Shown: positions 30,904 to 41,729 of the stretch, in pieces
Layout: every line of letters starts with the position of its first letter
How positions within the stretch are numbered: position 1 is the stretch's first letter
NCBI RefSeq assembly: GCF_932294415.1
Contig: NC_065538.1
Location: 13,460,330 to 13,524,329 of the forward strand
Direction: 5' to 3'
From: Quercus robur
Taxonomy: Eukaryota > Streptophyta > Magnoliopsida > Fagales > Fagaceae
DNA length: 64,000 nucleotides
Translations under genes and position numbers: made by a program
The notes under the pieces: generated by a model
The model's input: only the letters and a program-made list of their open reading frames with translations
The model's database searches: none
What the model was told of the DNA's origin: nothing

Positions 30904-31788
30904 TCAGTATCGGCTGGCATAACTCCGAAGGGTTTCCCCGACCCTCATTTTCATGGAAAGCAACGCGTCGACCGGTTGTTGCACTCGGCTGCATGTTACG
31001 AACCTGCTGCCGAACTCCTGAATCAGCTCGGCGAAGCTGTGTATAGAACCTTTCCGCAACCCATTGAACCACCTCAGTGCGGTAGAGCCGAGACTAGAGG
31101 GGAATACTTTACACATCAATGCGTCGTTGTGCGCATGCAACGACATCATGTGGATGTAATGACTGACATGCTCCACGGGGTCTGTCCTCCCCTCATAGGA
31201 ATTGAATGGTGGGCGCGCGAATCTGCTCGGCATGGGTGCCCGTTCAATCTCATCAGAGAATGGAGACCGGGCCGCCATCCGCAAGGCCCTGCTCATGGCG
31301 TCCATCGCGGCGTTGTGGTGCCGCCGCTCCTCTGGCGACTCTGACCCTTGGTTATCATATCCATGCGACCGGGAACGGTCCCGTCTACGACGAATATCCC
31401 GGGAATGACGACATGACTCTTGAGAACGGGATCGGTCTCGGTGTTGTTGCGTAACAGATCGGTTGGAACCTTCCTCGCCGCGGTTCCTCCTGGGTTGGGG
31501 GTTGCGGTTCCTTTCGTGGCGCCGACCCCTTGCTTCCAGCTCCAAGTCCATTACCAATCTGCGCAACCGCTCCAGCTCCCGGTCTCTATCATCATGCTGC
31601 CGATGTGCTGAGACGTTTGAAATCGTCCGGTGCGTTTGGTCCGATCCTTCTCCCAATCCGGACCTTTCCTCCCCTCTTGAATGCTCCCTATCCTCCAGCC
31701 GCTTCTGCCTTCTCTCCCTCCACGTCGATCCTCGAGAAGATCCTGCGGAATTGCTTGGAACGTGCCCTCTTGAATGCTCCTCCGACAT
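30904..31788 (-). CDS. gag: Tat-like Gag, N-terminal part
   Basis: The frame starts at ATG 31788 (MSEEHSRGH), 45-60 bp after the primer-binding site; an upstream in-frame ATG at 31863 lies in the LTR and is less likely. The first 150 residues are Arg/Ser/Glu-rich and of low complexity (many RDRSRS-type words). They are followed by the retrotransposon Gag domain (ARPPFNSYEGRTDPVEHVSH, ALRWFNGL, FAELIQEFGSRF). The frame stops at TGA 30904-30906 directly after SYASRY, in the middle of the Gag domain, and the same frame continues as Gag afterwards. Gag forms the cytoplasmic particle. Confidence 0.9.
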   Translation of the reverse strand: MSEEHSRGHVPSNSAGSSRGSTWRERRQKRLEDREHSRGEERSGLGEGSDQTHRTISNVSAHRQHDDRDRELERLRRLVMDLELEARGRRHERNRNPQPRRNRGEEGSNRSVTQQHRDRSRSQESCRHSRDIRRRRDRSRSHGYDNQGSESPEERRHHNAAMDAMSRALRMAARSPFSDEIERAPMPSRFARPPFNSYEGRTDPVEHVSHYIHMMSLHAHNDALMCKVFPSSLGSTALRWFNGLRKGSIHSFAELIQEFGSRFVTCSRVQQPVDALLSMKMRVGETLRSYASRY

Positions 31789-31832
31789 CTTCTTTGCTTG
31801 AGTCTCACTCGAACCACAGCTTCGTAGGATTG

Positions 31833-31851
31833 CCCCACGGTGGGCGCCAAT
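31833..31851 (-). other. primer-binding site of the Tat-like element
   Basis: On the minus strand, one base after the 5' LTR end (GGTTCTTACA), stands TTGGCGCCCACCGTGGGG. TGGCGCC at this place is typical of gypsy elements. I could not assign the tRNA. Confidence 0.75.
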
Positions 31852-32455
31852 TGTAAGAACCAAGTACAGGAACTCTGGGCCTTAGATCCCTTGGGCTCAC
31901 AATTTATTTGTAGTGGGTTTAAGGATTTCCTACAATGGGTCGTTCTCGGCAGAGAGACTCAAAGCAACACTCAGTTGAAAAGCTCTCTCCTTCACTATTT
32001 TCTCTCAATTTTTCTGAACCCCTTCTTCTCCCAACTTTCCTCTATTTATAGCCAAGGTTAGTGGGGAGACCATGATTATATTCATCGTTAGTGCTATTGA
32101 AGGTCCAGTATTATCTGGTTAAAGTGGTTGTTTTAGGTGGAAGGGCGGTGCAGCATTTATGATCTTGGAACTTGGCTCCATTTTCACCGATTGTGTTCGG
32201 CAACTCACGTTCCCGTGCATATCATGACCTTCCCGGGTATTGACTCATGCGCTCTACCGGGAAATGTTAACCGGTCAACCCCGGGAGCTTAATAACCAAA
32301 ACTTGTTTTTGGCCCTAAGGCAGTTTTAAGAAGGGCATAAGGTAACTGGAACTATCTGCTGGGCCTGCGCCCAAGGCTGGTATGGGCTTGGGCCCGGGGC
32401 CTAGATGGGTCTGGGCCCAAGGCCTGTATGGGCTTTGGGAGCTCGGTGCCGTACA
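31852..32455 (-). repeat. 5' LTR of the Tat-like element (intact, 604 bp)
   Basis: TG...CA-bounded on either strand (TGTAAGAACC / GTGCCGTACA). It contains the uninterrupted CACTA target (TTA at 32088-32090). On the minus strand the promoter of gag-pol would lie here: CTATAAATAGAGG is at about 32041-32053. Confidence 0.95.
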
Positions 32456-32740
32456 AGTACATTATAAGGTTAATAAAAAATAGTACAACACAATAAGCAT
32501 AAAAAGAAATTTTATAATAATCCTTTAAGAGAAGTCATTTCAATTAATTAAAAACGACTTTTAAAATAAATTCATAAATTGCATAGGTATTATTCTTAAA
32601 TAAAAAGTTAATTTAGCAATGAAAAAAAAAAAAGTAATATTTAATATGTTGAGAAAGATCAATGACATAGAAGTTTAGAAACTATAAATCATGTAAATTT
32701 AATATAAATTTAATAATACTGCATATTAGCTCCCAAGAAG

Positions 32741-32820
32741 AGCACTTGGTCCATTGGTCAAGGCTTTAGTCTTGGTGCTTACAAGTTGAGAAAGCTCAGG
32801 TTCGGATCTTGGTAAGCACG
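32741..32820 (+). repeat. tRNA-like SINE head (possible)
   Basis: The stretch has an A-box-like TTGGTCCATTGGTCAAGG and a B-box-like GGTTCGGATCT about 40 bp later, in the spacing of a tRNA. No target duplication or tail was recognised, so this may be a truncated SINE rather than a tRNA gene; no cloverleaf was found. Confidence 0.4.
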
Positions 32821-32830
32821 TTTTCCTTTA

Positions 32831-32974
32831 ATTTTTCCAAATAAGTTCTATTCCATGAACTAGCCTATGGTTCAAACGGTTTTTCGAGTCCGGTCTGGGT
32901 AAATTTTTCCAAGTAAGTTCTATTCCATGAACTAGCCTACGGTTCAAACGGTTTTCCGAGTCCGGTCTCGGTTT
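32831..32974. repeat. two-copy 72-bp tandem repeat
   Basis: The units start ATTTTTCCAA at 32831 and 32903 and contain GTTCTATTCCATGAACTAGC. They differ at about four positions. Confidence 0.85.
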
Positions 32975-33339
32975 AAAAGCCATGATTTGGGGTTTGGGTT
33001 TTGTGAGAGTGTTTTGGTACCACCTTTGTAATCTTTTTCTTTTGTTAGTGAAACTTTCTCTTCGACGCCGCCCGTGGATGTAAGCCAAAAGCCGAACCAC
33101 GTAAATCTTTGTGTTCCCATGTGATTGTTTCTTTTGTTTTTATATTTCTATTTTGCATAAACCTACTGTTATTTGGATACATACACAACAAATAGATATT
33201 TACGCTTTTGTTATTCTCAACAAATTGGTATTAAAGCTTCTGCTTTTACAACAAACTGGTATCAGAGCCTTGGGTTCTTTGTTTTGGTATCATTAGAACT
33301 ATTTGGTTGTGTTCTTATTGGTTCAATGGGTTTTTTGGT

Positions 33340-34275
33340 ATGGCAACAAAGACTTTGTCGACAGTAAGATTTGAGATCGAAAAATTTAACAGGAAGAACG
33401 ATTTCAGTTTATGGCGTGTCAAGATGCGTGCTTTATTAGTGCAGCAAGGATTGTGGAAAGCACTAAAGGGCAAGAATGCTTTGCCAGCAATGCTTTCAGA
33501 TGAGGAAAAACAAGATCTCTTGGAATGGGCACATAGTGCAATTTTGTTGTCTCTTGGAGATGAGGTTCTGAGAGAGATTGCAGATGAAGAAATAGCTGCA
33601 GGATTGTGCCTTAAGTTGGAGAGTCGGTACATGACTAAGTCTCTTACAAATCGCTTGTACATGAAGAAGCGGCTATACACCATTCGGATGAAAGAAGGTA
33701 CACTTGTTTCTGACCATCTTGATGAATTTAATAAAATTGTTCTTGATTTGAAAAATATTGAATGCAAAGTAGAAGATGAGGATCATGCTCTAATTTTGTT
33801 ATGTTCATTGCCTCCTTCTTTTGAGCACTTTGTGAACACCATGTTGTATGGTTCTAGAAGAGATTCTATCTCAATTAATGATGTCAAAGATGCATGAATT
33901 CTAAGGAATTGAAGAAGAAGGTTTTTGAAAATTGGGGCGATAATTATGCTGATGATCTTGTTGCTAGGAGTAGATCCAATGAAAATGGGTCTAGTAGTAA
34001 TAGAGAAAAATCTAGATCAAAATCCAAATCTGGTAAGTGTCACTATTGTAAAAAGGAAGGACATTGGAAAAATGAGTGCACGCTACTCAAAGAGAAAAAG
34101 GAGAACGATGGTACTTCAAATACTAGTAATGTAGCTAGTGTTGCGGGGGTTAATTCTGTGGGTGATGACATAGTTCTATCAGTATCTACTAGTTGCTCTG
34201 GTGACGCTTGGGTCCTTGATTCGGCTTGCTCCTATCATATGACTCCTAGAAGAGATTGGTTTACTACCTTTTAGT
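33340..34275 (+). pseudogene. gag: Tork-like Gag and protease start, frameshifted
   Basis: ATG 33340 opens [20 protein letters not shown], a copia UBN2-type Gag, open to a stop at 33895-33897. There one base is lost; the other frame continues (NSKELKKKVFENWGDNYADD) through the zinc knuckle CHYCKKEGHWKNEC (about 34040-34080) to the protease motif WVLDSACSYHM (about 34208-34240) and a stop at 34272. Single-base loss plus later stops make it inactive. Confidence 0.8.
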
Positions 34276-34473
34276 TAATTAGTGGTGGTGAAGTTCTGAT
34301 GAGAAATAATATGATCTGTAAGGTCTTGGGATAGGAACTGTGAGAATTAAGATGCATGATGGTGTTGTTAGGACTTTGTCTAATGTTTGTCACGTGCCAG
34401 ATTTGAGGAAAATTCTTCTATCTTTGGGTACATTCGATTCTCAAGGGTACAAATACATCGGTGAAGGTGGAGT

Positions 34474-35094
34474 TTGAGAATTAGTAAGGGTGGTTTAGTT
34501 TTCATCAAGGGAAAATTGGTGAATGGTCTCTATATGCTACAAGGAAGCACAATTGTTGGTGCTACAACAATATCTTCATCAGCTGATCCAAATTCAAACA
34601 ATAATTGTTTGTGGCATATGCAATTAGGGCATATGAATAAGGTTGGCATGTCAATATTAAGCAAACAAGATTTGTTCAATGGCCTAAAAATTGAGAAGCT
34701 GGACTTTTGTGAACATTGTGTTTTTGGTAAGCAGTGTAGGGTCAAGTTCAATATAGAATTTTTGGTGTATTTTCTTGTTGACCAGTCAAAAGAGAGTATT
34801 GGGACAGTCAAAGACCACGGTGTTGGTGAGCAGGTGGAGCTTGAGGTTGAGGCCTTGTGGATTGTTGCTTTGGGTGAAGAAATTGTGTCTCTTCAATATT
34901 TGAAAGGTATTGCAAATATTGACTTGATATATTCTAGGGCTTCTATAGAGAGTAGTAGCATTGTTGGATTTGTGAATTCTAATTTTACTGGTGATTTGGA
35001 TAAGAAGAGATTTTTGACAGGTTATGTCTTCACATTATCTGGTTGTGCCATTAGTTGGGAGGCGACGCTACAGTCGACAATTGTTTACTCTTAA
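34474..35094 (+). pseudogene. Tork-like pre-integrase fused by deletion to RNase H end
   Basis: The first part (VNGLYMLQGS, LWHMQLGHM, FCEHCVFGKQ) is the GAG-pre-integrase domain with its His/Cys ligands. Within about 40 codons it passes through VDQSKESIGTVKD into residues of the RNase H end (GFVNSNFTGDLDKKRFLTGY). The whole integrase core and RT are missing without loss of frame, indicating an in-frame internal deletion at about 34760-34930. Confidence 0.7.
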
Positions 35095-35095
35095 A

Positions 35096-36500
35096 TTAGT
35101 ATATGTTTACCATTATATAAAAAAATTCTTAGCAATATATAGAAAACATAAATAAAAATATATTTAATAATTAATAAAGAAACATATCTCGCCGCACCCG
35201 TATCCTACTTTTTCAAAAATTATTGTCTCGCCGCACTGCACCCGCACCCAAACTCGAATCCGCACCCATGCTTTCTAGCTCACAACTCAACTCAACCAAA
35301 CTTCTGTTGGTCCAAACCAGGTCCTCCAATATTTATCAACTCCAAATAGGACTCCAAATTTGCTTTTGCTACTGATGTTGCTTAAGATACTGTTTTGTAT
35401 TCAATTCTTTATAGTGCTATTTGATTAAAATTTGGATGTTATGGAGTCAAACTTTGTTGACTACAATTTGGTATATATGTTTGATTCTTCGTTCTTTCTC
35501 TAACATAACAAAAGCTGTAAATCTATAGGTATCAAAGTTGCATCAATGAACTTATAGTTGCATTGCTTTGTAGTTTATGTTCTTTGATGAATGAGTAATT
35601 TTTGGGTTTGCTTGATTAGTTGATTGCTCTTGTGCTGAGAAGTAATTGTTCTGAACTTTGGGTGAAGGGTTACTTTGTCAAGTGAGTTGTAAATTTGTCT
35701 TTCTAGACTTGAGCTCTCTATGATATTTGATTGCTTTTAGTTCAGACTTAGAATAGTTTTGATTTTCTTGGCTCTGTTTTGCAAGGAATTATAAAAACAA
35801 ATACCAATGACCTACATAGAAATCTAAATGAAACTAAACTGTTTTTGCTTCTCTAAGATGTTATAAATTATTAATAAATTACAAATGTAGTAAATCTTAA
35901 GTTTTTGTTTGCTTTTATTGTTAGATTAGGTTCATGATCTTCGAGATTGTAGATCAAATTTTTATGTGAAAGGCTATAGTTGTTGAGTTAAATTTTATCA
36001 AGTTTGGATAAAGAATTAATATAATCTTAAATAATTAGTCTTGGCATAGTTTCTACTAATTGTATAAAATTGTATAAACATGTAGGGATAATTGTTTTAG
36101 ACATTCAAGAGTAACAGCTTCAATAGTTTTATTATTCTAATGGACTAGGAAAGTATATTCAATGGTCTTATTTTTATTTTAAAAAAATTGAATCATATTA
36201 TTCTTATGTAAAGTAATTTGGAGGATATTACTGGCTTTAAGTCTTCTTATTGTATGCATTTCTTATGAGACATTTTGGCTATGTCTTTGTATTTAAGATT
36301 GAAGTTAAGGTAGGTAGATGAATTATTTATTAGTGATCTAGGGAGGTGGATGAAAATTGTAAGTGACTAAGATAATTGGCAGATACATCAAAGGATGATT
36401 TTGATAAATAAACATAACCAAAAAGTAACCGGAATTAGAAAAAATTTCAATAATAACATTGTCTATATAAGAGAGAGGCAAATCGAAACCATAATACAGA
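35096..36500. other. non-coding stretch downstream of the F-box gene
   Basis: Mostly AT-rich. A short GC-rich patch with repeated CTCGCCGCAC and CCCGCACCC words (35187-35270) looks like a fragment of a dispersed repeat. AATAAA-type polyadenylation words on the minus strand occur near 36325 and could serve the F-box gene. Confidence 0.45.
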
Positions 36501-36527
36501 AACCTAAAAGCAGCAGAATATTAATAA

Positions 36528-37904
36528 CTATTGGGGTAGGCGGCAAATGACATTCTGTTTCTCTAAGGGAGAAGAAGGAATGGGAGTTGGCCAAGATGGT
36601 AGCACAAAGGTTAAGGTATTGGGGGTAGTAAAAAAACCGTGTTCGCTGTGATTAATATCACAAAAGACTTCGAGGGTTCTACTCTGCAAGTTGCATATGA
36701 CAACCTTCGATTGAATCAACAAATACATGATATCCCCATCATTGGGATGAAAAGCTAGCACCGAGATATCAAGAGGGATAATCCAAATCCGGTCGTTTAT
36801 ATATTCTGTGAGCGAAGGAGATTTTTCTGAAACCATTTGGCTGAAACACAGCTCGTGCTTCAAACACCATTTACCTCCTGCTCCGCTTCCATTATTTTCA
36901 TTATCAAAGTCCTTGAGCTCCCAAACGCGTAAACCGGTATGCACATTACCTGAGAACTGACATGTCCTCAGGCAGCCGTGACACAGTCCAAGGCAATTGA
37001 TTTCATGGAATGGCTCAAATTCTACAGGCTGCTCAATCACACAACATGTGCTGCTGTTGATGTTGAACGGGTCGAACCCGAGAAGACGGCCACCACTAAT
37101 TGGCCAAAAAACCAAACCTTTATAGGGTACAGTGTGAATAGAAGTTAGAGACCATCGAAATTCACCCAGGTTGGGTGGACACAAAACCATGGAGTCGCCC
37201 CATTCACCGGTGTCAGACGAGAAAACGTGAATGTTAAATTGGCTTAAGTTGGTGCGTGTGCTAAGAATGAGCACCACCCTGAAACTAGAACTGATTTGTG
37301 TATCATTACTGTCGTCATAGCCGCTGATGATCCCAGCCCGTAGCGGCAATAAAGGTTGAGGAAAAGGAAGTGGACGTGGAGGGAGCTTGAGACATTGCCT
37401 AGTTATTGGATTGATGACAGTGTAAACGACTACGTTTTTCAAATCACCAGGCTGCTGCTGCTCCACCACCCACTTACTACTTTCGATCCATAACAGCAAG
37501 TCATTACACGAAGCTCGAATCCAACCCCTGTGACGATCGCGTAGATAAGCAGCGACAGGTTTCAATTCACATTCAGACTCAGAATTTGCCGGTGTTATGG
37601 GAAGACGTTGCTCGACATCGTCGATATCACCGTACTGGTAGAGCAAGGTAAAGGGCTGTGGCTGCTGTGAGTGCTGTGCAACAAAGCGGCGAGCAAAATA
37701 AGGAGAAGAGATAAGAGTAAACCAGCGCTTTGATACCCACTTGCAAGTCAACACAACCGTGCATAATGGCAGTAAAACCAAAATTTCCATCAATACCCAA
37801 TCCGGAAGGTCGTCCATGGTGCTTGGGCTGCTGCGATTATTCATAAAATGAGAATCTATGGAAGCAAATTCTTCTTCCGAATCCATACAAGGACAAGGAT
37901 CCAT
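36528..37904 (-). CDS. F-box protein, single exon, 458 aa
   Basis: ATG at 37904 (MDPCPCMDSEEEF). The F-box is at residues about 30-75 (DDLPDWVLMEILVLLPL, then KWVSKRWFTLISSPYFARRF). The C-terminal 350 residues look like the plant F-box-associated region (CLKLPPRPLPFP, GRLLGFDPFN, VWELKDFD). F-box proteins are substrate receptors of SCF ubiquitin ligases, binding Skp1 through the F-box; the target here is unknown. No intron is needed, the frame is intact, and the length is usual for plant F-box proteins with an associated domain. A minus-strand TATA box (37991-38000) lies about 90 bp upstream of the ATG. A downstream in-frame ATG (MDDLPDW) could also start translation. This is the one convincing intact host gene here. 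Confidence 0.9.
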   Translation of the reverse strand: MDPCPCMDSEEEFASIDSHFMNNRSSPSTMDDLPDWVLMEILVLLPLCTVVLTCKWVSKRWFTLISSPYFARRFVAQHSQQPQPFTLLYQYGDIDDVEQRLPITPANSESECELKPVAAYLRDRHRGWIRASCNDLLLWIESSKWVVEQQQPGDLKNVVVYTVINPITRQCLKLPPRPLPFPQPLLPLRAGIISGYDDSNDTQISSSFRVVLILSTRTNLSQFNIHVFSSDTGEWGDSMVLCPPNLGEFRWSLTSIHTVPYKGLVFWPISGGRLLGFDPFNINSSTCCVIEQPVEFEPFHEINCLGLCHGCLRTCQFSGNVHTGLRVWELKDFDNENNGSGAGGKWCLKHELCFSQMVSEKSPSLTEYINDRIWIIPLDISVLAFHPNDGDIMYLLIQSKVVICNLQSRTLEVFCDINHSEHGFFTTPNTLTFVLPSWPTPIPSSPLEKQNVICRLPQ

Positions 37905-37990
37905 GACACCATAAACTACTCTTGAATTATCTCTTTTCTGTTTAGGGTTGGCGACAGAGAGAAGTGAGAGACTTTGGAACTGCTTACATA

Positions 37991-38000
37991 TTTATATATA
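37991..38000 (-). promoter_or_regulatory. TATA box of the F-box gene
   Basis: TATATATAAA on the minus strand, 87-96 bp upstream of the ATG, leaves room for a leader of about 60 bp. Confidence 0.55.
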
Positions 38001-38018
38001 GAAGATGAGATGGGTTCA

Positions 38019-38037
38019 AGTTACACCTGGTGTAACT
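38019..38037. repeat. short near-perfect palindrome near the F-box promoter
   Basis: AGTTACACCTGGTGTAACT has 9-bp arms around one central base, just upstream of the F-box TATA box. It may be the edge of a small inverted-repeat element. Confidence 0.5.
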
Positions 38038-38039
38038 CT

Positions 38040-41000
38040 AAAGAGTTACATATTTTTTAAGCCATTAGATTTAAGTAGATCCAATGGTAAAAAAAAGACC
38101 CTTATTAATGCTAACATTCTTACAAATGCTAATAAAATTGTTCAAGAGTTTGGATTGGGAAAAGCTAATGAAATTGTTTTCAAACACTACTTGTTTTCTA
38201 AAACGTTTATTCTTTTTTAGTACTACTTTTTTTTTCAGATATTTGTTAACTAATGAAATTCCGTTTTTTTTTTTTTTTTTCTTCCTCATTTTAGTAGTTG
38301 AGGTACAAATTTTCGGGCCTTAATTTCATTAGCCCACACACTAAAAAATACCCACACAAGCCCATGAACTATTTTGAGCCCAAATAAATATTTCCCACAT
38401 ATTACCCAAATATTCTCCATGTTATTGAACTCCCACAAATATTACCTATATAAGCTCCATAAATTACTTTGGGTCCTCTCACAAATATTACCCATTATAT
38501 CCAATTTGGGTTTTCCACAAAAAACACTTATCACGTTGCTACCAAAATCGGGCCACAAAATTATACTATCACCACAAAAAAGCCTAAAATCATTTACCTT
38601 TTGGACAAAACTCATAAGGCCCAACAAAACTCTCTTCTAAAGCCCATTGCTACACGACACCTCTAAAACCTGTTGCTACACGGCAACTTAAAACTTGTTG
38701 CTACACACACCCTAAAGCCTCAACAAATTTTTGTGCCAGGTGCAAATATAAAATGTATTGTTACTTAATATTTTATAAGTGAAACATGAATTAGAAATTT
38801 ATATAATTTAATACATTAATTGAGTTATTTTCATATATTTACATAGCGAATTTTAAACTTTTAATTCTAAAAATATCAAAATAATCAGTATCATAATAAA
38901 TACCATATTTTAAATTATCACTGCCTCTCTTGGCAATGTTGGACTTTAGTTATAGAACAATAGATTTTCAATAATTAATGCTAATTTTAATTTTGATAGA
39001 AAGAGAAGGGAAGAGTAAATTTTTTGGAGCATTAAAATTTTTTACATTCTTAAACTATTGCCAACGTAGTAAAACATATTGGTAAAATGTTGAACATTCA
39101 AAAAGAGTATAATATTTTAAAAATAATTTTTATTTGTTAAATTCTTAGGCCTTAATTAAAATCTTCACATCATAGGATAGATAGACAAGATATTCTATCA
39201 GCAAAGAGAGGATTTAAAAGAGAAAAAAGAAAAAAAGTGAGAGGTCTTCCTTTTATTATTATTTTTGTGCAATACTCTAAGACAAATAAATTAAATATAC
39301 TCTACAGAACACCTTCTTCAATTTGAGGGTCTTAGGTCATTGCCTAAATGTTCTGATGGTTGAGTTGCCCCTGCATGTACCATTGTTGTTGATATCGGTC
39401 TAGGGCGGTGATGGAGTCAAAGTCAGGCCTTCCATTTTGGAGGGAAATTGAGAGATTTTTTTTTGTTGATTTTTGGGTTCTGGTTTGGAGAAACTTTCTT
39501 GATTTGGGTTGGGGGAAGTAATTAAGGTTGAAATGGGTTTTGGGTTGTGAGGGTAAATAGCAATAGGGAAAGAAAAACAATTCGACTCAATTAAAACACA
39601 ATTAGGTGGCTAGTTTAGTGAAATAGGAACCTGAGCAACTCTCTTGGAGCATGGCTGAAAAATATGGGTAAAGTGAACAATAATAAAAGCCCACACCTAA
39701 AAGGAAAATTAAAGAAAAAGTCCAGCAGAACCAAAACCCAATATAGCAATATGAACCTTATCCATGAACACTCCACAGTTCTCACTTTATGTAATTTAGA
39801 CCGAGTATGGGTCGGGTTGGGTTCAAAGCCCACATGACCTGATAAAATCGGGTTGGCTGATGAGGAATCCGAACTAGCCTAAAAATTCGAGTTTTTTTTT
39901 AAACTAAAAATTTGAGTTGACCTACCTGCAAAGTCTATTACTTTATTTGGTTATTAGGTCCTTGTGTTGATTTTTATTTTTTCACTTCCAACTTGTTTTG
40001 GGATATTTTTTTTGGGTGTTAAATTACGTATTTGGTCCATTATTTTTACACTATTTTACAATTTGGTTTTTAATTTTTCAAATATGTCAATTTAGTTTCT
40101 AATATTTTATTATTGTGTCAAAATGGTCCGTACTGTTAAGTAATGCATACAAAATGATAATATGACTAATAGTCAAAATAAAATATTGTGAGATAATTAC
40201 ACTTCCGTCCATTAAGGTTTGGGGGAATGACACTTCACATTAAATGTGAAGAGAAAAAACACTCCTAACCCTTGAGGTTTAAACAAATTAACACTTTCCC
40301 CTTTTCTTTATATTAGTAGCCAAAAATTCTAAATTTCTATAAAAATCTACTAACAAAAGTTTAACGATGGTTAATTAAAAAAAATGATAAATTTAGAATA
40401 AAAATGTAAAATTTATTAAGTACCAAAACACTTGCAATGACAAATCTCTCTATAACCCATTGAAAAAAGAAAAGAAAAAAAAGCAAAATTCATACTTAAT
40501 ATTTTTAAATACACTTTAATTAAAAATTTAAAACAATAAATTTTAATTCTAAAATGGAGGATAATTTTTGAAATCTGCTCGTAAACAAAGGGCAAGTTAG
40601 CACATAATATTTTTAATACTATTAATTTAACGAAGGTTGGTCAATTGGATGGATGTCAAGAAAGGAAAATGTTTTTTCTTTTCAAATTTAAGGTGCAGTG
40701 TCATTATCTTAAATCTCAAAAAAGTGGAGTAATTATCTCAAATATTATTTTCATGATACATAGACTATCATGTCAGCATAACCTTAAAAAAAAGAAAAAA
40801 AAAAAAGAAGAAAAAAAAGAAGGGGGATAAAAGTAAGTAACTTTACGGGTTTGGATCAAAATCCCTTAACACAGTCCCACAATTTGGGATTTCTTATAAG
40901 TGGAACCATTATCCAAAAATTACCAATCTGTTTGTATAAATAAACAGTGTGATTTCTTGAATTTTACCAAAGCAATTAACTACCAGGACGCAACTACAAC

Positions 41001-41590
41001 ATCTGAAATTAGAAACCTCATTAGATAGATCCACACAAATTAATTAACACTCCCAAACAGTTCCAAAACAAACAAATTTCAAAACAGTTCCACAAGAAAC
41101 AAATTTCGACAAGAATCACAAAATAAATCAATCAACCACGACCAAAAAAAAAAAAAAAGAAAAGATTAATATCACTAATTCAAAATGGTTATTCCCTCCC
41201 TAAAGCATAAACTAAACACATGAAGGCAATAATCTCTAATTAAAAACCTCATCAACAACCACAAATCCAGTATACCACACTGAGTCCCTATGGTGTTCGT
41301 ACAATTTGTGCAGCCCAGCAGTGATCCCAAATCGTGTGACTGTGTTAGGATTTTGAATTTTGATCCCAAATTGAGCCTCATGTGTTTTTGCAAGGAGGTT
41401 ACTTATTAATTTTTTTTAAAGGTTATGCTGATGTGCTAGTCCATGTGGTATGAAAATAAAATTCTATTTCAACTATTAGTCACGTCAACATTTTTCATCT
41501 ACCAGACTATTTTGACACAATACTAAAAGATTAGATACTAAATTGATACATGGTGAAAAGGTTAAGACTAATGTACCCCTTTTTTGGGAT
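38040..41590. other. non-coding AT-rich stretch
   Basis: No gene was recognised on either strand. Short open frames at 38071-38323, 39344-39833 and 40645-40830 are low-complexity (Lys/Phe/Leu) and unsupported. CCCACAAATATTACCC-type words recur at 38340-38520, and CTACACRRCACCT words recur at 38645-38710. Confidence 0.5.
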
Positions 41591-41596
41591 GTTTTG

Positions 41597-41722
41597 GGGG
41601 CTGTTTGGTATGGTTATTTGAGCAATATTTTTCAGTTTTTAAACAATATTACACGTATTTTCATACACTTTTTCACTAACACGTATTTTCAAAAAATACA
41701 AATAACGTTACCAAATGGGCTT
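41597..41722. mobile_element. hAT-type MITE (possible)
   Basis: GGGCTGTTTGGTA at the left and TACCAAATGGGC at the right form short inverted ends around about 125 AT-rich bases. This is the common end pattern of hAT-derived MITEs. No 8-bp target duplication was confirmed. Confidence 0.35.
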
Positions 41723-41729
41723 GGGCTTT

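Larger units (their letters stand above)
15276..32455 (-). mobile_element. Ty3/gypsy retrotransposon, Tat-like lineage, containing a nested CACTA element
   Basis: TSD AGTAC at 15271-15275 and 32456-32460. The LTRs are 604 bp: the 5' LTR is 31852-32455 (minus sense); the 3' LTR is 15276-15514 plus 22368-22732, split by a CACTA transposon. Without the CACTA insertion and its duplicated TTA the element is about 10.3 kb. Pol carries a second RNase H domain after the usual one, and a spliced gene lies antisense between pol and the 3' LTR; both are marks of Tat-lineage elements. Base-by-base reading of the LTRs gave one difference (A near 22672 versus G near 32396), so the insertion is recent. The gag-pol frame has two in-frame stops. 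Confidence 0.95.
33000..35095 (+). mobile_element. internally deleted Tork/Tnt1-like copia retrotransposon
   Basis: U5-like LTR end (CCCGTGGATGTAAGCC, GCCGAACCACGTAAATCTTTG at about 33070-33105), primer site TGGTATCAGAGC at 33257-33268, gag from 33340, protease, pre-integrase zinc domain, then directly a piece of the C-terminal RNase H region. Integrase core and RT are deleted. A polypurine tract and 3' LTR were not found after 35095, so the 3' end is unclear. A homologous LTR remnant lies at 61250-61400. Confidence 0.75.

Noticed and set aside
30976..31856. Several plus-strand frames of 60-120 codons opposite gag
   Set aside because: Shadows of the Arg/Ser-rich Gag reading frame.
32741..32820. 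Functional tRNA gene
   Set aside because: A- and B-box-like words exist, but arms do not form a cloverleaf and there is no terminator at the right place; a SINE head fits better.
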